A DNA stretch of 64,000 bases from Microbacterium dextranolyticum (GTDB lineage Bacteria > Actinomycetota > Actinomycetes > Actinomycetales > Microbacteriaceae), in contig NZ_JAFBBR010000001.1 of NCBI RefSeq assembly GCF_016907295.1, positions 124,001-188,000 of the forward strand, written 5' to 3'. Of this stretch, positions 36,154 through 44,415 are shown in pieces (the first letter of the stretch is position 1; each line of letters begins with the position of its first letter). The notes below the pieces were generated by a model. The model was not told the origin of the DNA and did not search any database. It worked only from the letters and a program-made list of their open reading frames with translations. The position numbers and the translations under genes are program-made.

Positions 36154-38306
36154 TGCTGTCCGACGAGCCGACCTTCGATATCCGCGTGGGTGCGAGCTTC
36201 AGCTGGGACGGCTCCCTCTGCACGGTCGTCGAGATAGCCGGAAACGCGATTGTCATTCAGGACATCAACCGTCGCCTGCGGCGCCTTCACTATGCGGAAC
36301 TGCTTCGGCCGCCAAGCGATGGGGGCCGCGCCCGGTTCCCCCGGGATCCTGGTGGCGCTGCGATCGACCCGCTCGCTCTCATTTGGACGCAGCTATCGGC
36401 AGCCGAGCAGGAGGATGTGCATCAGCGAGCCGATCACGTACGCGAAGTTCTCACCGGGTACAAGTCCGGCAGTGCCGCACATGCACGCCCAGGCGAGCCG
36501 CGGGACGAGTACTCACCCGACAGCGGAAAGATGTCCCGCTACCGTGCCAAAGCGGCCGAGGTGGGCGTTTCAGAGCGCACGATCAGCAACTGGGTGGCTC
36601 GATACCTTGAGGCGGACGAACTGGGTCTGATGGACAACCGCCGCGTGAAGCCGACGCGCGGGCTCGGGAACCTCGACCCGCGGTGGGTCGACATGGTGCG
36701 CACTATCCAGGCAGAGCAGATTACGGAACCCCGCGTCGCGCGGAAGGTGATCATGCGACGCGTGGCAGCGCGGCTCGAGCGCGAGTACGGGGTCGGCGTG
36801 GTGAAGATCCCCTCGAAGTCTGTCCGGTACCGAGCGTTCCGCGACCTCGACTGGGGTCGGAACACGTTCGACGGAAGCACGAAGGCGAAGCGATCGAACG
36901 CGAACAAGCCGCAGAGTGCGTTTGGTCGCTTCGCTCCCACTCGGCCAGGTGAGTACGTCCTCATGGATACGACACCGCTGGACGTGTTCGGATTCGATCC
37001 CGTGAGCGGCGACTGGGTGAACAGCGAACTCACCGTCGCGATGGATCTCTACGATCGAGCGATCGTCGGTATGAGGCTCACCCCGACCGCTCGCGCTATG
37101 GACGTCGCCGGTGTGCTCCTCGAGGCGATGCGTCCGTTCGAGATCCCCGAAAGCTGGGGTAGGACGGCATCATGGCCCTACTCGGGGGTTCCCGACACGC
37201 TCATCGTCCGCGAGGACCACATCCAGGTCGCAAGGTTCATCCGAGCCAACCTGCCCGAGACGATCGTCGTCGACCACGGCAAGATCTACCTCTCCGAGCA
37301 TGTGCTGAGCGTCTGTTCGCGGCTGGGGATCTCGGTACAGCCAGCCCGACTGTACATGCCCACGGACAAGGCCGCGGTGGAGAGGTTCTTCCGCACCGTC
37401 AAGGAGCTGCTGAGTCAGCTGCCTGGCTTCAAGGGAGAAGACCTGTTGGCCCGTGGTCTCGACGCTGAATCTGATGCGGTGTACACCATCTCGCAGCTCG
37501 AGGAGATCATCCGCGAGTGGATCGCGACCGTTTACCACGTGCGCCCGCACAGCGAACTGGCTGACCCGCTGCTGCCTGGACTGGAGATGAGCCCGCAACA
37601 GCGATACGAGCAGGGCGTGGCGACGGCAGGCCACCTCCGACTGCCCCAAGATCGAAACATCGTGCTGGAGATGCTCCCTGTTGTGCACCGAACGATCCAG
37701 CGGTACGGAATCGAGAACTGGACGCTGCGCTACAAGGACGACGATGGGGTGCTCCGCAAGTACCGTAACCGGTCGCAATCCCTCTACAACCAGGGGCGAG
37801 ACTGGCCCTTCTTCGTCAACCCCGACGATGTCCGATACATCTACTTCCACGACCCCGAAGACAGCACATGGCACACCCTGTCCTGGGAGCGAGTCAAAGA
37901 GGTCAACACCCCGTTCGGAATCGACGCGCTCGAGTACGCGAAGAAGCTGGCCGCCTCGAACCCGCAGATCCCGGACACCGAAGCAGCTCTGACCGCACTG
38001 CTCGCGCGGTGGGGATCCGGCCAACACCTCACCCCGCAGGAGCGCCGTGCCTCCGCACGGCAGGTCGCCGCGCACCGACACGAGACCGAAGCGGCAGCCA
38101 TGACATCGATCCGCCTGACGCAGGAGCTCATCGCACGAAGCAGCCCCGGCGTGACTCTCCCGAGTGAGGAGCTGGCCGGTCCCCGTGCCGTCTCCCTGTC
38201 CTCTCCGGCGCCGTTGGGTGGCGACGACGACGTGGACGACGAACTCGACCCCACCGAGTACGACCCAGACCCGGAGTTCTACGCGACCGCCCTGGAGGAT
38301 TTGTGA
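36153..38306 (+). CDS. tnsB: TnsB-like DDE transposase
   Basis: The protein has 717 residues from ATG 36153, which shares one base with the tnsA stop; GTG codons at 36147 and 36150 are alternatives. It has an N-terminal region, a helix-turn-helix (GVSERTISNWVARYLEADE) and a retroviral-integrase-like core with D272 (LMDTTPLDVFG), D374 (VVDHGKIY) and E410 (AAVERFFRTVKE). A Mu-type beta-barrel and an acidic C-terminal tail (DDDVDDELDPTEYDPDPE) follow; the tail probably contacts TnsC. It joins the 3' ends to target DNA. Confidence 0.93.
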   Translation: MLSDEPTFDIRVGASFSWDGSLCTVVEIAGNAIVIQDINRRLRRLHYAELLRPPSDGGRARFPRDPGGAAIDPLALIWTQLSAAEQEDVHQRADHVREVLTGYKSGSAAHARPGEPRDEYSPDSGKMSRYRAKAAEVGVSERTISNWVARYLEADELGLMDNRRVKPTRGLGNLDPRWVDMVRTIQAEQITEPRVARKVIMRRVAARLEREYGVGVVKIPSKSVRYRAFRDLDWGRNTFDGSTKAKRSNANKPQSAFGRFAPTRPGEYVLMDTTPLDVFGFDPVSGDWVNSELTVAMDLYDRAIVGMRLTPTARAMDVAGVLLEAMRPFEIPESWGRTASWPYSGVPDTLIVREDHIQVARFIRANLPETIVVDHGKIYLSEHVLSVCSRLGISVQPARLYMPTDKAAVERFFRTVKELLSQLPGFKGEDLLARGLDAESDAVYTISQLEEIIREWIATVYHVRPHSELADPLLPGLEMSPQQRYEQGVATAGHLRLPQDRNIVLEMLPVVHRTIQRYGIENWTLRYKDDDGVLRKYRNRSQSLYNQGRDWPFFVNPDDVRYIYFHDPEDSTWHTLSWERVKEVNTPFGIDALEYAKKLAASNPQIPDTEAALTALLARWGSGQHLTPQERRASARQVAAHRHETEAAAMTSIRLTQELIARSSPGVTLPSEELAGPRAVSLSSPAPLGGDDDVDDELDPTEYDPDPEFYATALEDL

Positions 38307-39394
38307 TCAAGCCTGACACTGGCCCGTCTACCTACGAGTGGTGGAAGTACCTCGCCGAAAGGCCGAGCCCGGTCCGGCCGGAGCGACTCTCTATGGCGCA
38401 GATTCGCGCCCTCGACACCGTCGCGCGCAGGGACTACGGGCGGCAACGCCGGCGATGGCACGAGAGCATCCTGCTGCGCACACCGCAGGTTGTCCGTGCC
38501 AATGAGCAACTCGACGATCTGCTTGAAGCCAACGAGGACGCGGTGACCCGCGTTCGGGCCGCTGCGGCCATCGACGCTCCGCCGTCTCTGGGCAAGTCGA
38601 CCACCGTCGACGCGTACGGACTCAGATACCACCGGGAACAGATCGACCAGCTCGGCGAGTACGTGGATGATAACGACGACATCCTGAGGATCCCCGTGTG
38701 CCGAATCACGCTCACCGGCGATGTGACGATCAAGGGGCTTCACCAGCAACTATTCGAGTTCTACGCACACCCGGCGCGGCGGGCGACCACGGGCAGGGTG
38801 CTCGCCCGCGATCTTGCCACCATGGCGGGCGACGCAGTCCGACGCCACGAGACGCGGCTGATCATTATCGACGACGTCCACTTCCTCCGCCCGGGCACCG
38901 AGAAGGGCGAGCAGGTCGCGAACGAGCTCAAATGGCTCGCTAACGAGTACCCCGCGACCTTTCTGTTCGCCGGTGTCGCTCTGAAGCAGCGAGGGTTGTT
39001 CTCCGAAGGCCGCAACGGTGAGTTCGCCGCCTTGGCGCAGACCGGCCGGCGATGGACACTGCTGCAGCTCCACGCGTTTGATCCGCTCACGGTGATCGGC
39101 GCACCCGTGTGGCGCGACACGCTGCTCGGGATCGAGCAGCGACTGATGCTTGCGCGGATGCGTCCGGGCACCCTCGCCGACACGCTCAGCGACTACCTCT
39201 ACATTCGCTCGACAGGCGTCATCGGATCGTTGATGCAACTGATCCGCCTGGGAGCGATACGCGCCATCCGCACCGGGAAGGAGACCCTCGACACGGATCT
39301 CCTGGAACAGGTCTCGATCGATGAAGCTGCGGAGATCGCACGTGGCGCTACAGCAATTCTCGTGAACAAAGCACGGCGAGTCGCCCGATCATGA
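38303..39394 (+). CDS. tnsC: TnsC/TniB-like AAA+ ATPase
   Basis: The 363-residue protein starts at GTG, overlapping tnsB by four bases. Walker A is DAPPSLGKST (91-100), Walker B is RLIIIDDVHFLRPG, and ANELKWLANEYPATFLFAGV is the sensor-1 region. In Tn7-like elements this ATPase polymerises on DNA and links the TniQ target selector with the TnsA/TnsB transposase. The N-terminal YEWWKYLAERP segment is common in TniB relatives. Confidence 0.92.
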   Translation: MIKPDTGPSTYEWWKYLAERPSPVRPERLSMAQIRALDTVARRDYGRQRRRWHESILLRTPQVVRANEQLDDLLEANEDAVTRVRAAAAIDAPPSLGKSTTVDAYGLRYHREQIDQLGEYVDDNDDILRIPVCRITLTGDVTIKGLHQQLFEFYAHPARRATTGRVLARDLATMAGDAVRRHETRLIIIDDVHFLRPGTEKGEQVANELKWLANEYPATFLFAGVALKQRGLFSEGRNGEFAALAQTGRRWTLLQLHAFDPLTVIGAPVWRDTLLGIEQRLMLARMRPGTLADTLSDYLYIRSTGVIGSLMQLIRLGAIRAIRTGKETLDTDLLEQVSIDEAAEIARGATAILVNKARRVARS

Positions 39395-41502
39395 CCGAGC
39401 TTCGTCGTCTGCCGTTCCGGGTTCGCCCCATGCCAGACGAACCTCTTGACTCCTGGCTGGAAACGATGGCAGCCGCGCACGGCGTCACTTTCGGACAGAT
39501 GATCGTCGCACTGGGACTATCCGGCCCAGCGGCCGTCGAGCAGGATCAGCACTACTCCGTCGGGCGTCTGAACCGGTGGTCGTTCCACCTCGACGAGGGA
39601 CCACTCGAGCGCCTCATCCACACGACAGGGTTGTCGGCCGACTGCCTGCAAGCCATGACCAGGTCGGCGTTCGCTTCGACGGTGACCAAGTACACGCTCA
39701 AGGGGCGGCTGAGCATCCAATGTCCGACCGCGGGGACGCAAGGGCGCTTCTGCCCGGAATGCCTCCTCGACTCTGGTGGCCGGTGGAGGCTCTCGTGGAC
39801 GTACGCGTTCGTGTCGATGTGCCCTCGTCACCGGCGCGTGCTCAGCGACATCTGTCCTAGTTGCGGTGAGGCACCGCGCGCACGCCCGCAACCGATGTAT
39901 CTCGTCCCACGACCGGGATGCTGCCACAACAGGCCACACCGCGCGGCAGATCCGCGTCAACGCTGCGGCGCCGATCTGCGCGACGAGACCGGACGCGTCG
40001 AGGCAAGCACGGGGATGCTTGCTGCGCAGCGAGCCCAGTTCGCGACGATCTCTCAAGGCGTCGGTCGATTCGGCATGTACCGCGACAACCCGCAAGCTGC
40101 ACCGCTCGTTATGGAGGATCTCCGAACCATCGCTCGCATCGCGGTCCGTGCTCTCGTCAATGGCGAGGACATCGATGCTGGAGATATCCCGTCGGCAACC
40201 CTCGGTAAGGCACTCGACGAAGACGGCATCCTCCGCAAGGAACGCCCCCGAACCTCGGCGCTGGCAGCGCTCGGAGCCAGTCTCGCCTTCCAGGCGGTGC
40301 AGGACCCCGACCGCCTCTTCAAGCTCCTCCACGGCCGTATCCCACCATCAGCGGTGTTCGATCAACACAGCCTCCAGCTGAAGGTCTCGGTTGCCCGATC
40401 GCGCGGCCTCAACATGCGCCACCTCACACACATCCAGCACCTTGTTCCCCCTCCACCGTCCGGAGCGAAAGAACGAGCGCGCAAACTTCCCGCACAGATC
40501 TGGCCCGAGTGGGCGGCGCAACTTCGGATTCCCAAGACCGATCCCGAGCTCGCAGCCGCCGCCGTCTCCACAGCAGTGATGATCGCAGGCACCCGCCTCA
40601 GCCACGTCGAGGCCCTCGAAATGCTTGGATCGCCACTGCCCCGGCACCGCGTCCGGGATACCACCCGGTTGCTGCGCGACACCGACCCCGCCAAGAACCT
40701 CTTGCTCCCCATCGCCCGCCTCGCCATCTACCTCGATGCCGAGAACCCCCCAATCGACTACGCGCGCCGACGCGCGCTCGACTACGCATCACTCCTCCCG
40801 GCCGTCGACTGGAACGCGATCGCAGCCCGGGTCAACACTCGTCGCGGCGGCGCCCCACGACTGCGACAGATTCGGCTGCTGCTCTACAGCTGGCTCAGCG
40901 GGAACCATCCAGACCAGGCCCCGCAGCTCTTCCGGCCGCACTCCGCCGCGGAGGTCACGAACGCCCGAGAGCTGGCAGCCTCCCTCTCGCACGAGTTGGA
41001 GCTCGAGCTCCTCAACGTGGCCCGACGCTTCCTCGAGGCGCATCGCATCAACGAACCCGTGCGCTGGAGTCCTCCCCTCGACGTCGCTGACTGGAACCCC
41101 ACGGTCGACGACGCCGAACGCACAGCAAGGTGGCCCGTCAACCAGCCCGCTCGCGAACACCTCCGCACGACATTCACGTTCAGCGAACTCGTGGACGAAT
41201 ACCGCAGCGGCCGGGCTCTGAAAGACCTCGCCAGCGATTCGGGCGTCGGTCGCTCGGTTATCAGCCGTGTCCTGAAAGAGGCGGGAATCGAACTCCGACC
41301 CGCGCACGCCCCACGCCAGGTCGTCGTCGACGACGACCGAATCCGAGTCGACTATCAGAACGGCCGCACGCTCGAGGCGATTGCACGCGAACTTGGATGC
41401 AGCGAATCCACCGTTGCCCGGAGACTCCGGCTACTCGACGTGCAACTCCGGGCGCGCGGAGGCCGAACCAAAGACCTCGCCGAAGTGGTGATCTCCGAAT
41501 GA
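39391..41502 (+). CDS. tniQ: TniQ-family target selector with C-terminal HTH repeats
   Basis: The 703-residue protein overlaps tnsC by four bases. The TniQ domain occupies about residues 1-170: FRVRPMPDEPLDSWLETMAAAHG, then the zinc-binding FCPECLLDSGGRW and MCPRHRRVLSDICPSCG. The middle region is mostly helical. Two helix-turn-helix units end the protein, ALKDLASDSGVGRSVISRVLKEAG and TLEAIARELGCSESTVARRLRLL, as in TnsD-type proteins that bind a specific attachment site. It is therefore expected to direct insertion into a fixed chromosomal target. Confidence 0.88.
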   Translation: MTELRRLPFRVRPMPDEPLDSWLETMAAAHGVTFGQMIVALGLSGPAAVEQDQHYSVGRLNRWSFHLDEGPLERLIHTTGLSADCLQAMTRSAFASTVTKYTLKGRLSIQCPTAGTQGRFCPECLLDSGGRWRLSWTYAFVSMCPRHRRVLSDICPSCGEAPRARPQPMYLVPRPGCCHNRPHRAADPRQRCGADLRDETGRVEASTGMLAAQRAQFATISQGVGRFGMYRDNPQAAPLVMEDLRTIARIAVRALVNGEDIDAGDIPSATLGKALDEDGILRKERPRTSALAALGASLAFQAVQDPDRLFKLLHGRIPPSAVFDQHSLQLKVSVARSRGLNMRHLTHIQHLVPPPPSGAKERARKLPAQIWPEWAAQLRIPKTDPELAAAAVSTAVMIAGTRLSHVEALEMLGSPLPRHRVRDTTRLLRDTDPAKNLLLPIARLAIYLDAENPPIDYARRRALDYASLLPAVDWNAIAARVNTRRGGAPRLRQIRLLLYSWLSGNHPDQAPQLFRPHSAAEVTNARELAASLSHELELELLNVARRFLEAHRINEPVRWSPPLDVADWNPTVDDAERTARWPVNQPAREHLRTTFTFSELVDEYRSGRALKDLASDSGVGRSVISRVLKEAGIELRPAHAPRQVVVDDDRIRVDYQNGRTLEAIARELGCSESTVARRLRLLDVQLRARGGRTKDLAEVVISE

Positions 41503-42017
41503 GTGACAGACCGCGGGACCCGGAATACCGACTCGGTGAAGGAGAAGCCGCGCCGATCGCCCCAGGCGACAAACACGGAGTAGTCGCTGTCGCTCCGAAC
41601 ACAACTGGGGATCATCGTTCGAGTAAGACCGCACCTGTGGTCAAGCCGTGGTCGGCACCCCACCTGGCGCCGCTCTTCATGGAACTCACGTCAGCGAAGA
41701 CCGCGCCGAGCTGGGCGCGCCGTGCGGTGAAGATCATCCATCGCTACACCCGTGAGCACAGCGAACCGCCGACGTTCCGCGAACTGTTCAGCGAACTCGC
41801 CACCCAAGATCCCGACTACGCCGACCATGAGGAGGCGTGGTCGTCACGGGCAGTCCGGAACCTCGTGATGGTGCATTGGCGCAGGCAAGGATGGGTGCGA
41901 TACCGGACCGAGACCCGCACCCTCCGATCCGGCCCCAACGCGAACCGCGACCTGTTCCCGGCTACCCGTTCGGCTCTTCGGGAGGGAGCGCGTCGAGAAG
42001 CTCCTCAAGAACGATGA
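41499..42017 (+). CDS. Fifth gene of the Tn7-like operon, unknown winged-helix-like protein
   Basis: The 172-residue protein starts with an ATGA overlap to tniQ. The N-terminal about 50 residues look disordered. The C-terminal half (AVKIIHRYTREHSEPPTFRELFSELATQDPD, then SSRAVRNLVMVHWRRQGWVRY) has the spacing of a winged helix. Its tight coupling to tniQ suggests a part in transposition or target choice, analogous in position but not in sequence to TnsE. It overlaps the convergent phosphoesterase gene by 56 bp. Confidence 0.6.
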   Translation: MSDRPRDPEYRLGEGEAAPIAPGDKHGVVAVAPNTTGDHRSSKTAPVVKPWSAPHLAPLFMELTSAKTAPSWARRAVKIIHRYTREHSEPPTFRELFSELATQDPDYADHEEAWSSRAVRNLVMVHWRRQGWVRYRTETRTLRSGPNANRDLFPATRSALREGARREAPQER

Positions 42018-42747
42018 CGAGCTCGTTGTAACCCTGCATGTAGAACAGCGCGTCTGAGCCCGGTGTTTCACCGTCGATGACGCCGGCGAGGACCGTGCGC
42101 GCTTCCCGGGTCGCGGCCTGCAGGCGCGTCTCGATGCCCGGGAGGCTGCGGATCCATTCGTCGACGAGGGTGAAGCGGATGGGCGTGAAGTCGTGCGCGT
42201 CGACGCCGACGTGGAACTCGTGCCCGTGCGGGCCGTGATCGCGGGCATGCGTGTGACCGTGCAGCAGCGGGACGCCACCGTCGCTGCGTGGGCGGTGGGT
42301 CGTGTGCCGGTCGGTGCCGTGCGAGTCGCCGCTGTAGGGGTAGTGGGATGCCAGAATCCGGTACCCGTGGCGTGTGCCCTCAATGACCTCGGGGAGGATG
42401 CTCCACCCGGCCGCCTCGTACACCGGCGTGAACCGTTCGATCGCGCGCCTTGACTGTGTCGCCGGCGAGACCCGATCATGGTTGCCGGGCACGAGGAACC
42501 GTCGCCCGTTCAGGTGCGCGGTCAGCCCGACGGATTCCTCGATCGGCCCGAGCGCGAGATCACCGAGATGAAGCACAACGTCGTCCGGGCCCACCACATC
42601 GTTCCATCGTCGCGCAAGCTCCGCATTCATCTCTTCCACGGTCGCGAACGGACGCTCGGCGAGTTCGCTGATGCGTGCGTGACCGAAATGCTGGTCCGAG
42701 GTGACGAAGTCGACCTGGTCGAAGTCGAACCACGGATACTCGCTCAC
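41962..42747 (-). CDS. Calcineurin-like metallophosphoesterase
   Basis: The 261-residue protein has the binuclear-metal motifs TSDQHFGH (for D-x-H), VVLHLGDLALG (GD), VPGNHDR (GNHD), ASHYP and LLHGHTHARDHG (GHxH), all intact. Such small single-domain enzymes hydrolyse phosphomonoesters or diesters; the substrate is unknown. It ends inside the last gene of the Tn7-like operon on the other strand and may be cargo or flanking DNA. Confidence 0.88.
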   Translation of the reverse strand: MSEYPWFDFDQVDFVTSDQHFGHARISELAERPFATVEEMNAELARRWNDVVGPDDVVLHLGDLALGPIEESVGLTAHLNGRRFLVPGNHDRVSPATQSRRAIERFTPVYEAAGWSILPEVIEGTRHGYRILASHYPYSGDSHGTDRHTTHRPRSDGGVPLLHGHTHARDHGPHGHEFHVGVDAHDFTPIRFTLVDEWIRSLPGIETRLQAATREARTVLAGVIDGETPGSDALFYMQGYNELVIVLEELLDALPPEEPNG

Positions 42748-42780
42748 AGCTGCTCTCCACGCTCGCAGTCGAGGCTGCTT

Positions 42781-43221
42781 CTACAGCTCATCGACGTCGA
42801 CGCCGAAGCGCGCCGCCACATCCTCGAGCGGTTCACCGCTCATGCCATCCCGCTCACGCACCACCCGCTCGACCTCGCGGTCGTCGATTGCTTCGACCAG
42901 CTCCTCGAGTACTCGGTCGATGTCGCCGCCGTTCGCGGCGGCGACTCGCGCCACTTCCCTTGCCGCGTCAGCGAGCGTGTAGAGACGCTCCCAGGGGTGG
43001 TCTCCGTGACGGGCGATCGCGACGGTCTCACGAGTGTAGGAGCGGTCGTCCCCGGCGACGAGCCAGCGTTCCTCGCCCTCAGCGGTGATGAAGAAATCGA
43101 CCACACACTCACCGCACGGCATCTTGTAGACGCCCGGTTCGGTGGGCGCCGCCTCGGTCGCACGCGTGATCATCTCGCGGATGACGCCTTCCCAATCGAC
43201 CGCCGGTTCATCGTCGCCCAT
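42781..43221 (-). CDS. Acidic hypothetical protein
   Basis: The protein has 146 residues from the ATG at 43221, chosen for the GGAGGTCACC ribosome site. It is strongly acidic, with a probable beta-rich first half (VDFFITAEGEERWLVAGDDRSYTRETV) and a helical second half (VLEELVEAIDDREVERVVRERDGMSGEPLEDVAARFGVDVDEL). No family is recognised. It lies 34 bp upstream of the phosphoesterase gene on the same strand, and the pair is probably an operon. Confidence 0.65.
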   Translation of the reverse strand: MGDDEPAVDWEGVIREMITRATEAAPTEPGVYKMPCGECVVDFFITAEGEERWLVAGDDRSYTRETVAIARHGDHPWERLYTLADAAREVARVAAANGGDIDRVLEELVEAIDDREVERVVRERDGMSGEPLEDVAARFGVDVDEL

Positions 43222-43326
43222 GGTGACCTCCCGAAGTAGAACAGAGAAGTGTCTCACTTCGGCACCGCGGCGTCTAGGGCTCAGCCCCGTCGCGTTCGCG
43301 CATCAGTTCGCTTGACCACCGATGGT

Positions 43327-43788
43327 CTACCCGAGCTGGTGGGCAAGAATCACAGCCTGCACGCGGTCGCGGACGCCGAGCTTGGCGAAGATTCGGTTGA
43401 TATGCGTCTTCACCGTTGCGGGTGAGAGATGCAGTGCCTGGCTGATCTCGCCGTTGGAGAGGCCGAGCGCGATCGCGTTGAAAACGTCGCGTTCTCGGGG
43501 GGACAGAACCGAGAGGCCCTGTCCGCCCGGGACGGGCTGGTCGCGGCCGGTGTAGGCGTCGATGAGCTGCCGTGTGATGCGGGGCGTCACGATGGCATCG
43601 CCTCGAGCGACGACGCGTACGGCGTCCACGAGTTCTTGGTGTGTCGCAGTTTTGACGAGGAACGCACTCGCCCCCGCGCGGAGTGCCCCGAAGGCGTACT
43701 CGTCCAAGTCGAACGTCGTGAGTACGATCACGCGGCTCCGCAGCCCGCCGTCGACAATTGCGCGGGTGGCGTGGATACCGTCTTGACG
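43327..43788 (-). pseudogene. LuxR-family response regulator, N-terminus lost
   Basis: The remnant begins in the receiver domain at RQDGIHATRAIVDGG, which normally follows the phosphorylated Asp motif. It continues through VIVLTTFDLDEYAFGALRAGASAFLVKTA and the LuxR helix-turn-helix LSPRERDVFNAIALGLSNGEISQALHLSPATVKTHI. About 60 N-terminal residues with the acidic pocket and phosphoacceptor are replaced by recombinase DNA. No partner kinase is nearby. Confidence 0.85.
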
Positions 43789-44084
43789 CGCTGTGGGTGA
43801 CGGAACGCCGCACCCGACTGTCGGCCGGCTATCTCGACCGGCGGTTCGCGGAGCTGCGGGACGAGGCCGGCTTGTCAAAGGCCCTGACTCTGCACAGCCT
43901 CCGGCATTCGTACGTGACGCACCTGCTCGAGTTCGGCTACGCCGACCGATTCGTCCAGGAGCAGGTCGGGCACATGCATGCTTCGACGACCTCGATCTAC
44001 GCCTCCGTCAGCTCGGACTTCAAGAACCGGGTACTCGCGGACGCATTGAAGGCCCTCATCGAAGGAGAAGCAGATGACCGTTGA
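43785..44084 (+). pseudogene. Tyrosine recombinase, C-terminal fragment
   Basis: About 99 residues remain: ALWVTERRTRLSAGYLDRRF, LTLHSLRHSYVTHLLEFGYADRFVQEQVGHMHASTTSIYASV. This includes the HxLRH box, the second-His region (GHMHASTT) and the catalytic Tyr (SIYA), but the N-terminal and core-binding domains are missing. The 5' end meets the response-regulator remnant head to head at about 43,785-43,790. The 3' end overlaps the XRE gene by 11 bases. Confidence 0.88.
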
Positions 44085-44409
44085 GCTCGAGACCGCATGG
44101 AGCCTCCGCAGCGTGATGGCCTCGCGCGGGATCTTCCAGACCTCCAAGCTGAAGCCGTTGCTCGAGGAGCGGGGCGTCGACCTGTCCCGGGAACAGGTGT
44201 ACCGACTGGTGACGCAAGCACCGCAGCGGGTTCGCATCGACGTGCTCGCCGCGCTGTGCGACGCGTTGGAGTGCTCGCTCGACGACCTCGTGCAGGTCAC
44301 CCGCCGGGAGGCTGCGGCCCCGGTCGCGGTGGGTGAAGAGGCGACGCGGGGTGCGATCGGCGATCTGCGGCCCGTGCGGGCCACGATCCGTCGCCCGCGC
44401 TCGAAGTAG
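44074..44409 (+). CDS. XRE-type helix-turn-helix protein
   Basis: The 111-residue protein has TSKLKPLLEERGVDLSREQVYRLVTQAPQRVRIDVLAALCDALECSLDDLVQV, a Cro/CI-type helix-turn-helix. The C-terminal tail is Ala- and Arg-rich. It overlaps the recombinase fragment and precedes the zinc-ribbon protein by 6 bp, so the three were one translationally linked operon. It probably regulates or assists recombination. Confidence 0.85.
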   Translation: MTVELETAWSLRSVMASRGIFQTSKLKPLLEERGVDLSREQVYRLVTQAPQRVRIDVLAALCDALECSLDDLVQVTRREAAAPVAVGEEATRGAIGDLRPVRATIRRPRSK

Positions 44410-44415
44410 GCCGCG

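Larger units (their letters stand above)
35328..42017 (+). mobile_element. Tn7-like transposition operon (TnsA, TnsB, TnsC, TniQ and a fifth gene); element ends not found
   Basis: Five genes follow each other with one- to four-base overlaps, starting from one promoter. The endonuclease, DDE transposase, AAA+ regulator and TniQ target selector are all intact, so the machinery looks functional. I could not identify the terminal TGT...ACA repeats or the 5-bp target duplication by eye; the boundaries given are those of the operon, not of the transposon. No CRISPR effector is nearby, so targeting would be by TniQ. Confidence 0.8.

Noticed and set aside
36147-42017. CRISPR-associated transposon (Cas12k or Cascade type)
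   Set aside because: No Cas effector, repeat array or tracrRNA-like sequence was found around the operon.
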